Assembly (NCBI GenBank): GCA_964410485.1 | Contig: CAYPHJ010000090.1 | Coordinates: 1 to 18,712, forward strand | DNA length: 18,712 bases | Reading direction: 5' to 3' | Source of the DNA: CAYPHJ01 sp964410485 | GTDB taxonomy: Bacteria; Desulfobacterota; Binatia; UBA9968 | Part shown: in pieces, positions 13,810-18,712 of the stretch | How the letters are laid out: the number at the start of each line of letters is the position of its first letter | Numbering within the stretch: position 1 is the first letter of the stretch | Notes under the pieces: generated by a model | Seen by the model: only the letters and a program-made list of their open reading frames with translations | What the model was told of the DNA's origin: nothing | The model's database searches: none | Program-made: the position numbers and the translations under genes

Positions 13810-14598
13810 TTAGACCGGCGTTGAAGTTGCCGCCTGCAAAACCGATGCGCATGCGCTACAGCCGGGATCCTTTGTCACATCCAGAACATGAAACTTCATT
13901 AACTTCGCGTCGTAGGTGAGCAGCCGATCGGTTAGCAATCCGTCCTCGAAGCCGACGAGTACCTTTATGGCCTCCGTTGCCTGAATGGTCCCTATAGTCC
14001 CGGCAACGGCCCCCAGAATCCCCGCTTGTTGGCAGCTCAAGATCTCTTCCGGAGGAGGCGGTTCCCTGAACAAACATCGATAGCAGGCGCTTTTCCCGGG
14101 CAGCACAGTCATGGTCTGCCCCTGCAGGCGGACAATGCCTGCGTGAGAATACGCAATGCCTTGCTGGATGGCACAGTCGTTGACGAGAAATTTTGTTTCG
14201 AAATTATCGCTGCCGTCGATGACAAAATCGTAGCCGGCGAAAATTTCAGCGGCGTTGTCGCGCTCCAACCGTTCCGCATACGCGCGAATCTCCACGTCGG
14301 CATTCAATTGATTCAGCTTGGCTTTTGCCGATTGCACCTTGTCGCAGCCGATATCGGCAGTGGTGTGAAGAATTTGCCGCTGGAGATTCGACAGCTCAAC
14401 GCGGTCAGGATCGATCAGTCCCAAAACGCCGACACCTGCAGCCGTCAGGTAAAAAGCAGCCGGAGAACCCAAACCACCCGCTCCCACGACAAGGACTTTC
14501 GCCTGTCGCAAGCGGATTTGCCCTTTGCCGCCAAGATCAGGGACCATGATCTGCCGGCTATAACGCTCGATCTGTTCGGTTGTCAGGCGAATGCTCAT
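13810..14598 (-). CDS. E1-like adenylyltransferase, MoeB/ThiF/HesA family
   Basis: This enzyme adenylates the C-terminal glycine of a sulfur carrier so that sulfur can be loaded. The 262-residue protein has the ATP loop GAGGLGSP, the conserved RQILHTTADIG, DGSDNFETKFLVND, and two zinc-binding pairs, CYRC and CSAC. SCQQAGILGAVAG carries the usual cysteine. I start it at ATG 14598, which has GGAG seven bases upstream. The longer frame (12 more residues) would be translated from the terminator hairpin and is rejected. Its neighbours cysO and cysM make a CysO-activating role most likely. It lacks the rhodanese domain found on the mycobacterial MoeZ, so the sulfur donor must be separate. A hairpin (ACGCCGGT/ACCGGCGT, 13802-13821) straddles its stop codon. 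Confidence 0.9.
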   Translation of the reverse strand: MSIRLTTEQIERYSRQIMVPDLGGKGQIRLRQAKVLVVGAGGLGSPAAFYLTAAGVGVLGLIDPDRVELSNLQRQILHTTADIGCDKVQSAKAKLNQLNADVEIRAYAERLERDNAAEIFAGYDFVIDGSDNFETKFLVNDCAIQQGIAYSHAGIVRLQGQTMTVLPGKSACYRCLFREPPPPEEILSCQQAGILGAVAGTIGTIQATEAIKVLVGFEDGLLTDRLLTYDAKLMKFHVLDVTKDPGCSACASVLQAATSTPV

Positions 14599-14740
14599 CC
14601 TCGATCTCCACGCAAAAAAAAACCTCTTCTTCAAGACAAGAAGAGGCGGATTACGTTGTCCAGATCAAGTAGGAATTTATCCCAGCCACGATGGCCAGTC
14701 AAGGAGAAGCGGTCCCAATCGCTGAGACCAGATCTGAGAT
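14599..14740 (-). promoter_or_regulatory. Structured 5' leader of the thiF-cysO-cysM operon
   Basis: Upstream of the first gene the minus-strand RNA can form several helices. One is GGUCUC/GGGACC (14729-14724 with 14716-14711, seven-base loop). It sits inside a possible outer helix AUCUCAG/CUGGGAU (14740-14734 with 14685-14679), next to a small CCA/UGG hairpin. An intrinsic terminator ends the leader 16 bases before the start codon. This is the geometry of a transcription attenuator or riboswitch. I could not match it to SAM-I, TPP, cobalamin or T-box consensus, so the class and ligand are unknown. It could instead be a small RNA with its own terminator. Confidence 0.45.
14614..14646 (-). terminator. 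Strong intrinsic terminator in the thiF leader
   Basis: On the minus strand CCTCTTCTT pairs perfectly with AAGAAGAGG (nine base pairs, six-base loop), followed at once by nine T residues. It reads only leftward. The ThiF-like start codon lies 16 bases beyond the T-run, so full termination would silence the operon; some control of it is expected. Confidence 0.85.
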
Positions 14741-14767
14741 GAAAATCGTCTTGAGTAATGCTATCAA
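14739..14767 (-). promoter_or_regulatory. Candidate promoter for the thiF-cysO-cysM leader
   Basis: On the minus strand TTGATA (five of six) and TTTCAT (four of six) are 17 bases apart, predicting a start near 14732 and a leader of about 134 bases. If this is right, the outer helix using 14734-14740 would not be in the transcript, while the 14711-14729 hairpin and the terminator would be. Confidence 0.3.
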
Positions 14768-14869
14768 TCAGGCTCCTGGCCTTAACGGCAGGTCGAATGG
14801 CGAAGCGGGAGCGGAGAATCTACCACGCGGGACTTTGGAGCCTAGAGAGAATCAGGGCATGGAGCAACT

Positions 14870-16243
14870 ATGGAGTCATACTCGCAAGGAATAGCGCGTT
14901 TCGTGCAGGAAGTCCGACTCGCGACAGTCCCCAAGCACGTTGTGGCGAAAGCCAAGCTCGTTTTTCTCGACACTCTGGGAATCGCGCTGGCGTCTTCCAC
15001 GATGGATTTCGGACGGATGGTCGTCGCTGTCGCTCAAAAGCTCGGCGGTCCTCCCGATAGCCGCCTGGTATGTTCGCCGCAGAGAGTCGCAGCCGCCAAT
15101 GCAGTACTGGCCAATGGGACCCTGGCCCACGGTCTCGATTATGATGACACGTTGGAAGAAGCGATTGTTCACACCGGATGCTGTGCGGCGATAACCGCTA
15201 TGGCGGTTGGCGAGGAGGTGGGGGCGAGCGGCGAGGCAGTGTTGGAAGCAGCGATTACGGGTACAGAGGTGATGTGCAAGATCGGGCTCGTAGCGCCGGG
15301 AAGATTTCACGCTCGCGGGTTTCATCCGACTGCTCTGTGTTCGACGTTTGGAGCGGCCGCGGCCGCGGGAAAGCTCCTGCGACTCGAGCCGGCGCAATTA
15401 GTGGACGCGTTCGGCTTATGTGGCAGTCAAAGCTCCGGAATTATCGAATACCTGGCAGACGGAACTTGGACCAAGCGGTTGCATCCGGGTTGGTCGGCGC
15501 ATGGCGGCGTCATTGCTACACTCTTGGCGCGGCACGGGTTTCGGGGTCCGGTAACTGTCTTGGAGGGACAACACGGCTTCTACCGTTCCTTCGGCGGGAC
15601 GAACGATTATCGATTCGAAAAACTTCCGGAGTTGGGCCAACAATGGGAAACTCCCCGGCTTGCGTTCAAATCATACCCTTGCGGCTCGATTTCTCATCCC
15701 TACATGGATTGTGCTTTGAAGCTTAGACAGAAGTATTCCATCGATGCCGCACGCGTAGCGGAAGTTGTCTGCCGTACGGCCGAAGGTCCCGTACATCGGC
15801 TTTGGGAGCCGCTTGCAGAAAAGCAAAAACCGGCAAGCTCCTACGGCGCGAAGTTCAGTTTGCCATACAGCATTGCCGTGATCCTCGTGCGCGGCAGAGC
15901 AGGACTGGAAGAATTTAGCGACGAGGCGATTCGTGATCGTGACGTCCTCGACCTGGCGAAGAAGGTTCGCTATGAGCTCGACCCCACCGTTGATTATCCT
16001 CGCCACTTCTCCGGCCACGTGCAAATCAGAATGACCGATGGAACGTTGCTCGAAGAAAACCAGCCACATCCGAGGGGAGGCCTCGAAGATCCGCTTACTG
16101 CAGCAGAAGTCGAAGATAAATTTCGCGCTAACGCCCGGCTAGCGTTGCCGGGCGTTCAGGTTGAGCGTGTCGTGGCTTCGGTGCGGCGCCTGGAGGAGCT
16201 ACCGACCATTAAAGCACTGACCGATGATTTGGTTCCCCAGTAA
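14870..16243 (+). CDS. MmgE/PrpD family protein
   Basis: The 457-residue protein matches the MmgE/PrpD fold, which includes 2-methylcitrate dehydratase, cis-aconitate decarboxylase and iminodisuccinate epimerase. Typical segments are DTLGIALASS near the start, ANGTLAHGLDYDDT, RGFHPTALCSTFGAAAAAGKLL, KRLHPGWSAHGGVIATLLARHGF and FKSYPCGSISHPYMDCAL. The ATG at 14870 has GGAG five bases upstream. No methylcitrate synthase or methylisocitrate lyase genes flank it, so the methylcitrate cycle is not indicated, and the substrate is probably another polycarboxylate. It stands alone, diverging from the thiF-cysO-cysM operon across a 271-base region. Confidence 0.9.
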   Translation: MESYSQGIARFVQEVRLATVPKHVVAKAKLVFLDTLGIALASSTMDFGRMVVAVAQKLGGPPDSRLVCSPQRVAAANAVLANGTLAHGLDYDDTLEEAIVHTGCCAAITAMAVGEEVGASGEAVLEAAITGTEVMCKIGLVAPGRFHARGFHPTALCSTFGAAAAAGKLLRLEPAQLVDAFGLCGSQSSGIIEYLADGTWTKRLHPGWSAHGGVIATLLARHGFRGPVTVLEGQHGFYRSFGGTNDYRFEKLPELGQQWETPRLAFKSYPCGSISHPYMDCALKLRQKYSIDAARVAEVVCRTAEGPVHRLWEPLAEKQKPASSYGAKFSLPYSIAVILVRGRAGLEEFSDEAIRDRDVLDLAKKVRYELDPTVDYPRHFSGHVQIRMTDGTLLEENQPHPRGGLEDPLTAAEVEDKFRANARLALPGVQVERVVASVRRLEELPTIKALTDDLVPQ

Positions 16244-16249
16244 TGGTCG

Positions 16250-16310
16250 TTCTGAGTCTCAGGGGTTTTAAGTGTCGAGTTCTCGATCGGAACAAGTTCC
16301 AAGTTCCCGG
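16250..16310. repeat. Remnant of TTCGAG/GTTCC repeat with small palindromes
   Basis: Between the PrpD-like and SDR genes there is a stretch of degenerate GAGTCTC, GTCGAGTTCTCGA and GGAACAAGTTCC units. Two short palindromes, 16275-16286 and 16289-16300, are perfect. It looks like an eroded dispersed repeat. Nothing else is evident in the 182-base gap. Confidence 0.35.
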
Positions 16311-16425
16311 GATTATTCACAATGAACCGGTGGTAGCGAACGATGAGCGGTTTTCGGCAAGGTCTTCGGGGTGAGCTCTTCGTCAATTTTGCACCAGGGA
16401 CTGCTATCGTATAGCATTCCATCTC

Positions 16426-17190
16426 ATGGGTAATGAATGGCGCCCACGATTGACGGGCAAGGTCGCGCTTGTGACTGGTGGCAGCCGTGGCATTGGCAGA
16501 GCTATCGCCGGTGCGTATGCGCGCGAAGGTGCAAAGGTCTTTATTTGCGCGCGCGCTGAAACCGGTCTGCGGCAGGCCATAGCCGATATGAGGCATGAAG
16601 GCGGCGAGGTCGACGGCTGCGCAGGGGATGTGGGACGCTTTGAAGATGTGGAACGGATAGTCACACTAGCGCTCGAACGCTACGGGAGCATCGATGTCCT
16701 GGTGAATAACGCGAGCGTCCTGGGTCCGCGAGTCCCCATTGCAGAGTATCCGCTGGAGTCGTGGGAAGAAGTTTTGCGCGTCAACGTTACGGGGTTGTTT
16801 TTGATGAGCCAGAAAATCATAAACATCATGGCTCCGCGGCCACAGGGATCGCTCATCAACGTTTCTTCGGGAGTAGGGCGAGTCGGCAAGCCACGCTGGG
16901 GCGCCTACGCGGTTTCTAAATTTGGCGTGGAGGGACTCACGCAGATGTTGGCAGAGGAGCTCAAGGAGACTGGTATCCGCGTGAACGCGGTCAATCCCGG
17001 GCCGACGAGAACCGAAATGCGCGCCCACGCCTACCCTGACGAGGATCCCCGGAGTTTGGCGGATGCCAATGATACTGTGCCGATTTTTCTATATCTGGCC
17101 TCGGACGAATCCGTTGGAATCACCGGCCGGTCCTTTGACGCCCAGGAGTTATCCTCGGTTCCGGGTCTCGCGTCCCGGGTTTCACGTTGA
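16426..17190 (+). CDS. Short-chain dehydrogenase/reductase (SDR), classical type
   Basis: This 254-residue oxidoreductase has the classical SDR landmarks. TGGSRGIG at 17-24 binds NAD(P), Asp68 lies in the DV motif, and NNAS is at 94-97. The catalytic set is Ser147 or Ser148, Tyr161 and Lys165 (YAVSK), and NPGPTRTEM follows. The basic residue just after the glycine motif hints at NADP, which is inference. The substrate is unknown. No Shine-Dalgarno sequence precedes ATG 16426, and a possible -10 box (TATAGC, 16410-16415) lies so close that the message may have a very short leader or none. The gene is not obviously in an operon. Confidence 0.9.
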   Translation: MGNEWRPRLTGKVALVTGGSRGIGRAIAGAYAREGAKVFICARAETGLRQAIADMRHEGGEVDGCAGDVGRFEDVERIVTLALERYGSIDVLVNNASVLGPRVPIAEYPLESWEEVLRVNVTGLFLMSQKIINIMAPRPQGSLINVSSGVGRVGKPRWGAYAVSKFGVEGLTQMLAEELKETGIRVNAVNPGPTRTEMRAHAYPDEDPRSLADANDTVPIFLYLASDESVGITGRSFDAQELSSVPGLASRVSR

Positions 17191-17269
17191 CCTGCGTTGC
17201 CTTACCATCGATTGGGCGTTTCCTTTGGTCGGGGTCAGGTGAGACTGGGATGCAGGGGGAGAACGGCAA

Positions 17270-17298
17270 TTGACGCCGGAACGGCTTTTAGATACAAA
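17270..17298 (+). promoter_or_regulatory. Sigma70-type promoter for the Sec-peroxiredoxin gene
   Basis: TTGACG (five of six) and TACAAA (four of six) are exactly 17 bases apart. A start near 17305 gives a leader of about 35 bases with GAGGG seven bases before the ATG at 17340. That the gene has an intact promoter argues it is not decaying. Confidence 0.5.
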
Positions 17299-17339
17299 AC
17301 ACCTTCACAATGCGGCCTAAATAAATAGAGGGATGTCTC

Positions 17340-17843
17340 ATGAACCAAACTATCGGCCAGCGATTCCCGGACTTTGAGCTCACAGACCACGACAGCCAGC
17401 AGGTCAAATTATCTAATTTCGCCGGCAAATTTCCCGTGATCGTTTCTTTTTACCGGGGCTACTGGTGAGGGAAATGCCAGGTGCAGTTGCGCCACTTCGT
17501 TGAGTTTCAAAAAGAGCTGGCGATCAATTATTGCAAGCTCGTAGTGGTCAGTGTCGATCCGCCGGAGGTCAATGCCGCGTTCCGTACCGGCCTCGGCGCC
17601 GAATTTCCTTTCTTGAGCGATCACGACCGCAATGCTGTGAATGCCCTCGACATGACCGAGACATCCAAGAGCCGGGGTGTCACGGCGATGCCGTATACCT
17701 TTTCGCTCATGCCAGATTTGACCATTCATAGTCTCTACTGTGGTTACTGGTATGTGGGCCGGCCGACGCTGGACGAACTACGCAGGGATTTGCGCGAGAT
17801 GATGAGGAAAGTCCGGCCTGATTTCGGCGGACCTGCCGGCTAG
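17340..17843 (+). CDS. Peroxiredoxin-like selenoprotein with in-frame UGA (Sec43)
   Basis: The frame from ATG 17340 (GAGGG seven bases upstream) runs to TAG 17841-17843, giving 167 residues if the TGA at 17466-17468 is read as selenocysteine. The N-terminal part (IGQRFPDFELTD, then VKLSNFAGKFPVIVSFYRGYW) is a thioredoxin-fold redoxin of the AhpC/TSA-like group. In that group the sequence normally continues as Cys-x-x-Cys. Here it continues UGA-Gly-Lys-Cys, so the UGA sits at the peroxidatic cysteine and gives a U-x-x-C site. The downstream part (VVVSVDPPEVNAAFRTGL, FPFLSDHDRNAVNALDM, MPYTFSLMPDLTIHS) continues the same fold without damage. A hairpin right after the UGA fits a bacterial SECIS. 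The protein would reduce peroxides or act as a thiol oxidoreductase, probably cytosolic. Alternatives are a sequencing error or a recent nonsense mutation. A standard gene caller would report only the piece from 17481. Confidence 0.8.
17466..17493 (+). promoter_or_regulatory. Putative bacterial SECIS element (Sec UGA and hairpin)
   Basis: The UGA is followed after 11 bases by GGUGC (17480-17484), loop AGUU (17485-17488) and GCGCC (17489-17493), a five-base-pair stem with one G-U pair. The loop begins 17 bases after the UGA and has G then U at its second and third positions. Both resemble the SelB-binding hairpin of E. coli fdhF and the general bacterial SECIS pattern as I know it. The stem is short, so the call depends on the coding context. 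Confidence 0.6.
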
Positions 17844-17869
17844 GCTTTCACTGCGAGAGAAGCTTTCGG

Positions 17870-17898
17870 TTGAAAGGCCGGGGCTGAATCTGTAGAAT
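17870..17898 (+). promoter_or_regulatory. Strong sigma70-type promoter for bolA, possibly leaderless
   Basis: TTGAAA and TAGAAT are 17 bases apart, five of six matches in each. The ATG at 17905 begins seven bases after the -10 box, where transcription would normally start. No Shine-Dalgarno sequence lies upstream, so the bolA message may begin at its start codon. Confidence 0.6.
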
Positions 17899-17904
17899 TC
17901 CCGT

Positions 17905-18159
17905 ATGATTACACCCGCAGAGATTAAAGAAACGCTTTCCAAGGCGCTTCCGCTGTCGGTGGTCGAGACCCGCGACTTGACCGGCGGAGGCGACCACTGG
18001 CAGGTTATCATCGTCTCGCCGGCGTTCGAGGGCAAGGGACTGGTCGAACAGCATCGAATGGTCAACGACGCTCTCAAACAAGTTCTGGGCGATGAGCGCA
18101 TTCACGCGCTGGCGCTAAAAACTTATACTCCGGCGCAATGGGAGAAGCTAGGCTCTTGA
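17905..18159 (+). CDS. bolA: BolA family protein
   Basis: BolA-like proteins bind [2Fe-2S] clusters together with monothiol glutaredoxins and take part in iron-sulfur trafficking or iron sensing. The 84-residue length and the class II KH-like fold segments fit: IKETLSKALPLSVVETRDL, HWQVIIVSPAFEGKGLVEQHRMV and the signature IHALALKTYTP. Candidate cluster ligands are His31, His50 and His67. The start is supported by the promoter geometry rather than by a ribosome-binding site. The next gene, 26 bases on, is its expected partner GrxD. Subtype (BolA or IbaG) is not settled by the sequence. Confidence 0.93.
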   Translation: MITPAEIKETLSKALPLSVVETRDLTGGGDHWQVIIVSPAFEGKGLVEQHRMVNDALKQVLGDERIHALALKTYTPAQWEKLGS

Positions 18160-18185
18160 GGCGAAACCAAGGAGGAGAAACACAC

Positions 18186-18509
18186 ATGTCGGATGAAGTA
18201 CTAGGTCAAATCGATCAGAAGGTTAAGAACAATAAAGTCATGCTTTATATGAAGGGTACGCCGGACTTTCCGCAGTGCGGGTTTTCAGCTCACACGGTTG
18301 AGATTTTGAGATCCTACGGCGTTCCGTTCGCGACAGAAGATGTTCTGGCCAATCCTTTGGTTCGGGAAGGCATCAAGCGCTACTCGAACTGGCCCACCAT
18401 TCCGCAAATTTACATCGACGGCCAATTCGTCGGTGGTTGCGACATCCTGCATGAACTCCATGAGCGCGGCGAACTCGAGCCCATGTTAAAGGCCGCGTTC
18501 GGTAAATAG
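18186..18509 (+). CDS. grxD: Monothiol glutaredoxin, Grx4 family
   Basis: This 107-residue monothiol glutaredoxin has the CGFS active site at 31-34, the glutathione-binding WPTIPQIYI with cis-proline, and the C-terminal GGCDIL motif. Such proteins hold a bridging [2Fe-2S] cluster with glutathione and pass it on, often in a complex with BolA. I start it at ATG 18186, which has AAGGAGG ten bases upstream. The frame is open from 18138 but that part overlaps bolA. The bolA-grxD pair is a classic conserved neighbourhood and supports both assignments. Nothing is unusual in the sequence. Confidence 0.97.
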   Translation: MSDEVLGQIDQKVKNNKVMLYMKGTPDFPQCGFSAHTVEILRSYGVPFATEDVLANPLVREGIKRYSNWPTIPQIYIDGQFVGGCDILHELHERGELEPMLKAAFGK

Positions 18510-18535
18510 GTTCCAGCGGAGTTGCGGGGAACTTC

Positions 18536-18567
18536 AGCAGTTGACCGGCAGCATTAAGCAAACTGCT
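18536..18567 (+). terminator. Weak stem-loop after grxD
   Basis: AGCAGTT at 18536-18542 and AACTGCT at 18561-18567 form a seven-base-pair stem with an 18-base loop. No T-run follows. It may protect the 3' end of the message or be incidental. Confidence 0.2.
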
Positions 18568-18643
18568 TGGGCATAACTCTACCCTGCGGGCGGTTAATCT
18601 TTCACGCAAGTCAACGTCTAACACAAGGGGTGCCGATATGTGG

Positions 18644-18661
18644 AAAAAAGGGCTGCTGCCC
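18644..18661 (-). terminator. Possible leftward intrinsic terminator at window end
   Basis: On the minus strand GGGC and GCCC enclose a four-base loop and are followed by six T residues (18649-18644). The stem is short. It could end a minus-strand gene that lies beyond the window, convergent with grxD. Confidence 0.3.
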
Positions 18662-18689
18662 ACTCTTGTCCAAAATCTCCCCTGGCCCC

Positions 18690-18712
18690 TCCCTTCGACC
18701 ACGCTCAGGGCA
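18690..18712. repeat. Dispersed CCCTTCGACCACGCTCAGGG-type repeat
   Basis: The last bases of the window match a short sequence of the form CCCTTCGAC-n-CGCTCAGGGCA. I know this as a frequent dispersed intergenic repeat in many environmental genomes. Its presence argues that 18638 onward is not coding, although an ATG with AAGGGG upstream opens a frame there. Confidence 0.4.

Noticed and set aside
13802..13821. Perfect hairpin ACGCCGGT/ACCGGCGT as a terminator for the ThiF-like gene
   Set aside because: It straddles the stop codon and is followed by A residues rather than T on the coding strand.
14599..14634. Upstream extension of the ThiF-like protein (MKKRFFFAWRSR)
   Set aside because: The extra residues are encoded by the terminator T-run and stem. 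The ATG at 14598 has a good ribosome-binding site.
14704..14716. T-box-like sequence TGGGACCGC in the thiF leader
   Set aside because: It matches the T-box core for nine bases, but it lies about 60 bases from the terminator and does not overlap its stem. No stem I or antiterminator pairing was found.
14774..14800. Resemblance to a B12 box on the minus strand (GCCAGGAGCCUG near GACCUGCC)
   Set aside because: The order of the parts differs from the cobalamin riboswitch box, and other conserved blocks are missing.
17466..17468. UGA read as tryptophan (alternative genetic code)
   Set aside because: TGA ends several neighbouring genes at the expected lengths, and the position corresponds to Cys, not Trp, in the family.
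17481..17843. Peroxiredoxin fragment starting at ATG 17481 as a separate gene
   Set aside because: It has no ribosome-binding site and starts inside the SECIS-like stem. The frame upstream of the TGA encodes the missing N-terminal half of the same fold.
18638..18712. Start of a new plus-strand gene (MWKKGLLPTL...)
   Set aside because: It has a possible Shine-Dalgarno sequence but runs into a hairpin with a T-run on the other strand and a dispersed repeat; too short to judge.

Overview
The window looks like chromosomal DNA of a free-living Gram-negative bacterium of moderate to high GC. TonB with a proline-rich linker, TatA, a monothiol glutaredoxin/BolA pair and an ECF sigma/ZAS anti-sigma pair all point to a double-membrane cell. 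The mix of a LigAB-type extradiol dioxygenase, a mycobacterial-style CysO/CysM set, a probable selenoprotein and many eroded intergenic repeats resembles uncultivated soil or subsurface lineages near the former Deltaproteobacteria (Binatia-like). That placement is inference, since no rRNA gene is present.

Layout. 1-438: probable start of a minus-strand gene leaving the window, then repeat-rich non-coding DNA. 439-2608 (minus): alpha/beta hydrolase, LigA-like and LigB-like extradiol dioxygenase subunits. 2609-3006: divergent intergenic region with an imperfect 23-bp inverted repeat and a good folD promoter. 3007-8276 (plus): folD, gcvT, gcvH, gcvPA, gcvPB, a one-carbon operon for glycine cleavage and methylene-THF oxidation. 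8334-9320 (minus): TonB-like protein, divergent from tatA (9369-9560). 9566-10567 (minus): MJ0042 zinc-ribbon/DUF3426 membrane protein, divergent from an ECF sigma factor, its membrane anti-sigma factor and a small secreted protein (10693-12222). 12289-14598 (minus): MoeB/ThiF-type activating enzyme, CysO-like sulfur carrier and CysM-like cysteine synthase, preceded by a leader with a textbook intrinsic terminator just upstream of the first start codon. 14870-16243: MmgE/PrpD protein. 16426-17190: SDR oxidoreductase. 17340-17843: peroxiredoxin-like gene with an in-frame UGA. 17905-18509: bolA and grxD.

The most important observation is at 17340-17843. A full-length redoxin frame is interrupted by one TGA exactly where the peroxidatic cysteine is expected (GYW-UGA-GKC). 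Directly downstream is a short hairpin (GGUGC/GCGCC, loop AGUU) with bacterial-SECIS geometry. I read it as a selenocysteine peroxiredoxin that an ordinary gene caller would truncate or miss. The second notable point is the regulated-looking leader of the thiF-cysO-cysM operon, together with a CysO whose diglycine is masked by a nine-residue tail.

Functionally, the right-hand end (Sec-peroxiredoxin, BolA, monothiol Grx) suggests redox and Fe-S homeostasis. The CysO/CysM operon suggests protein-thiocarboxylate-dependent cysteine synthesis. The folD-gcv operon feeds glycine carbon into the folate pool. No mobile element, CRISPR array, rRNA or tRNA was recognised.
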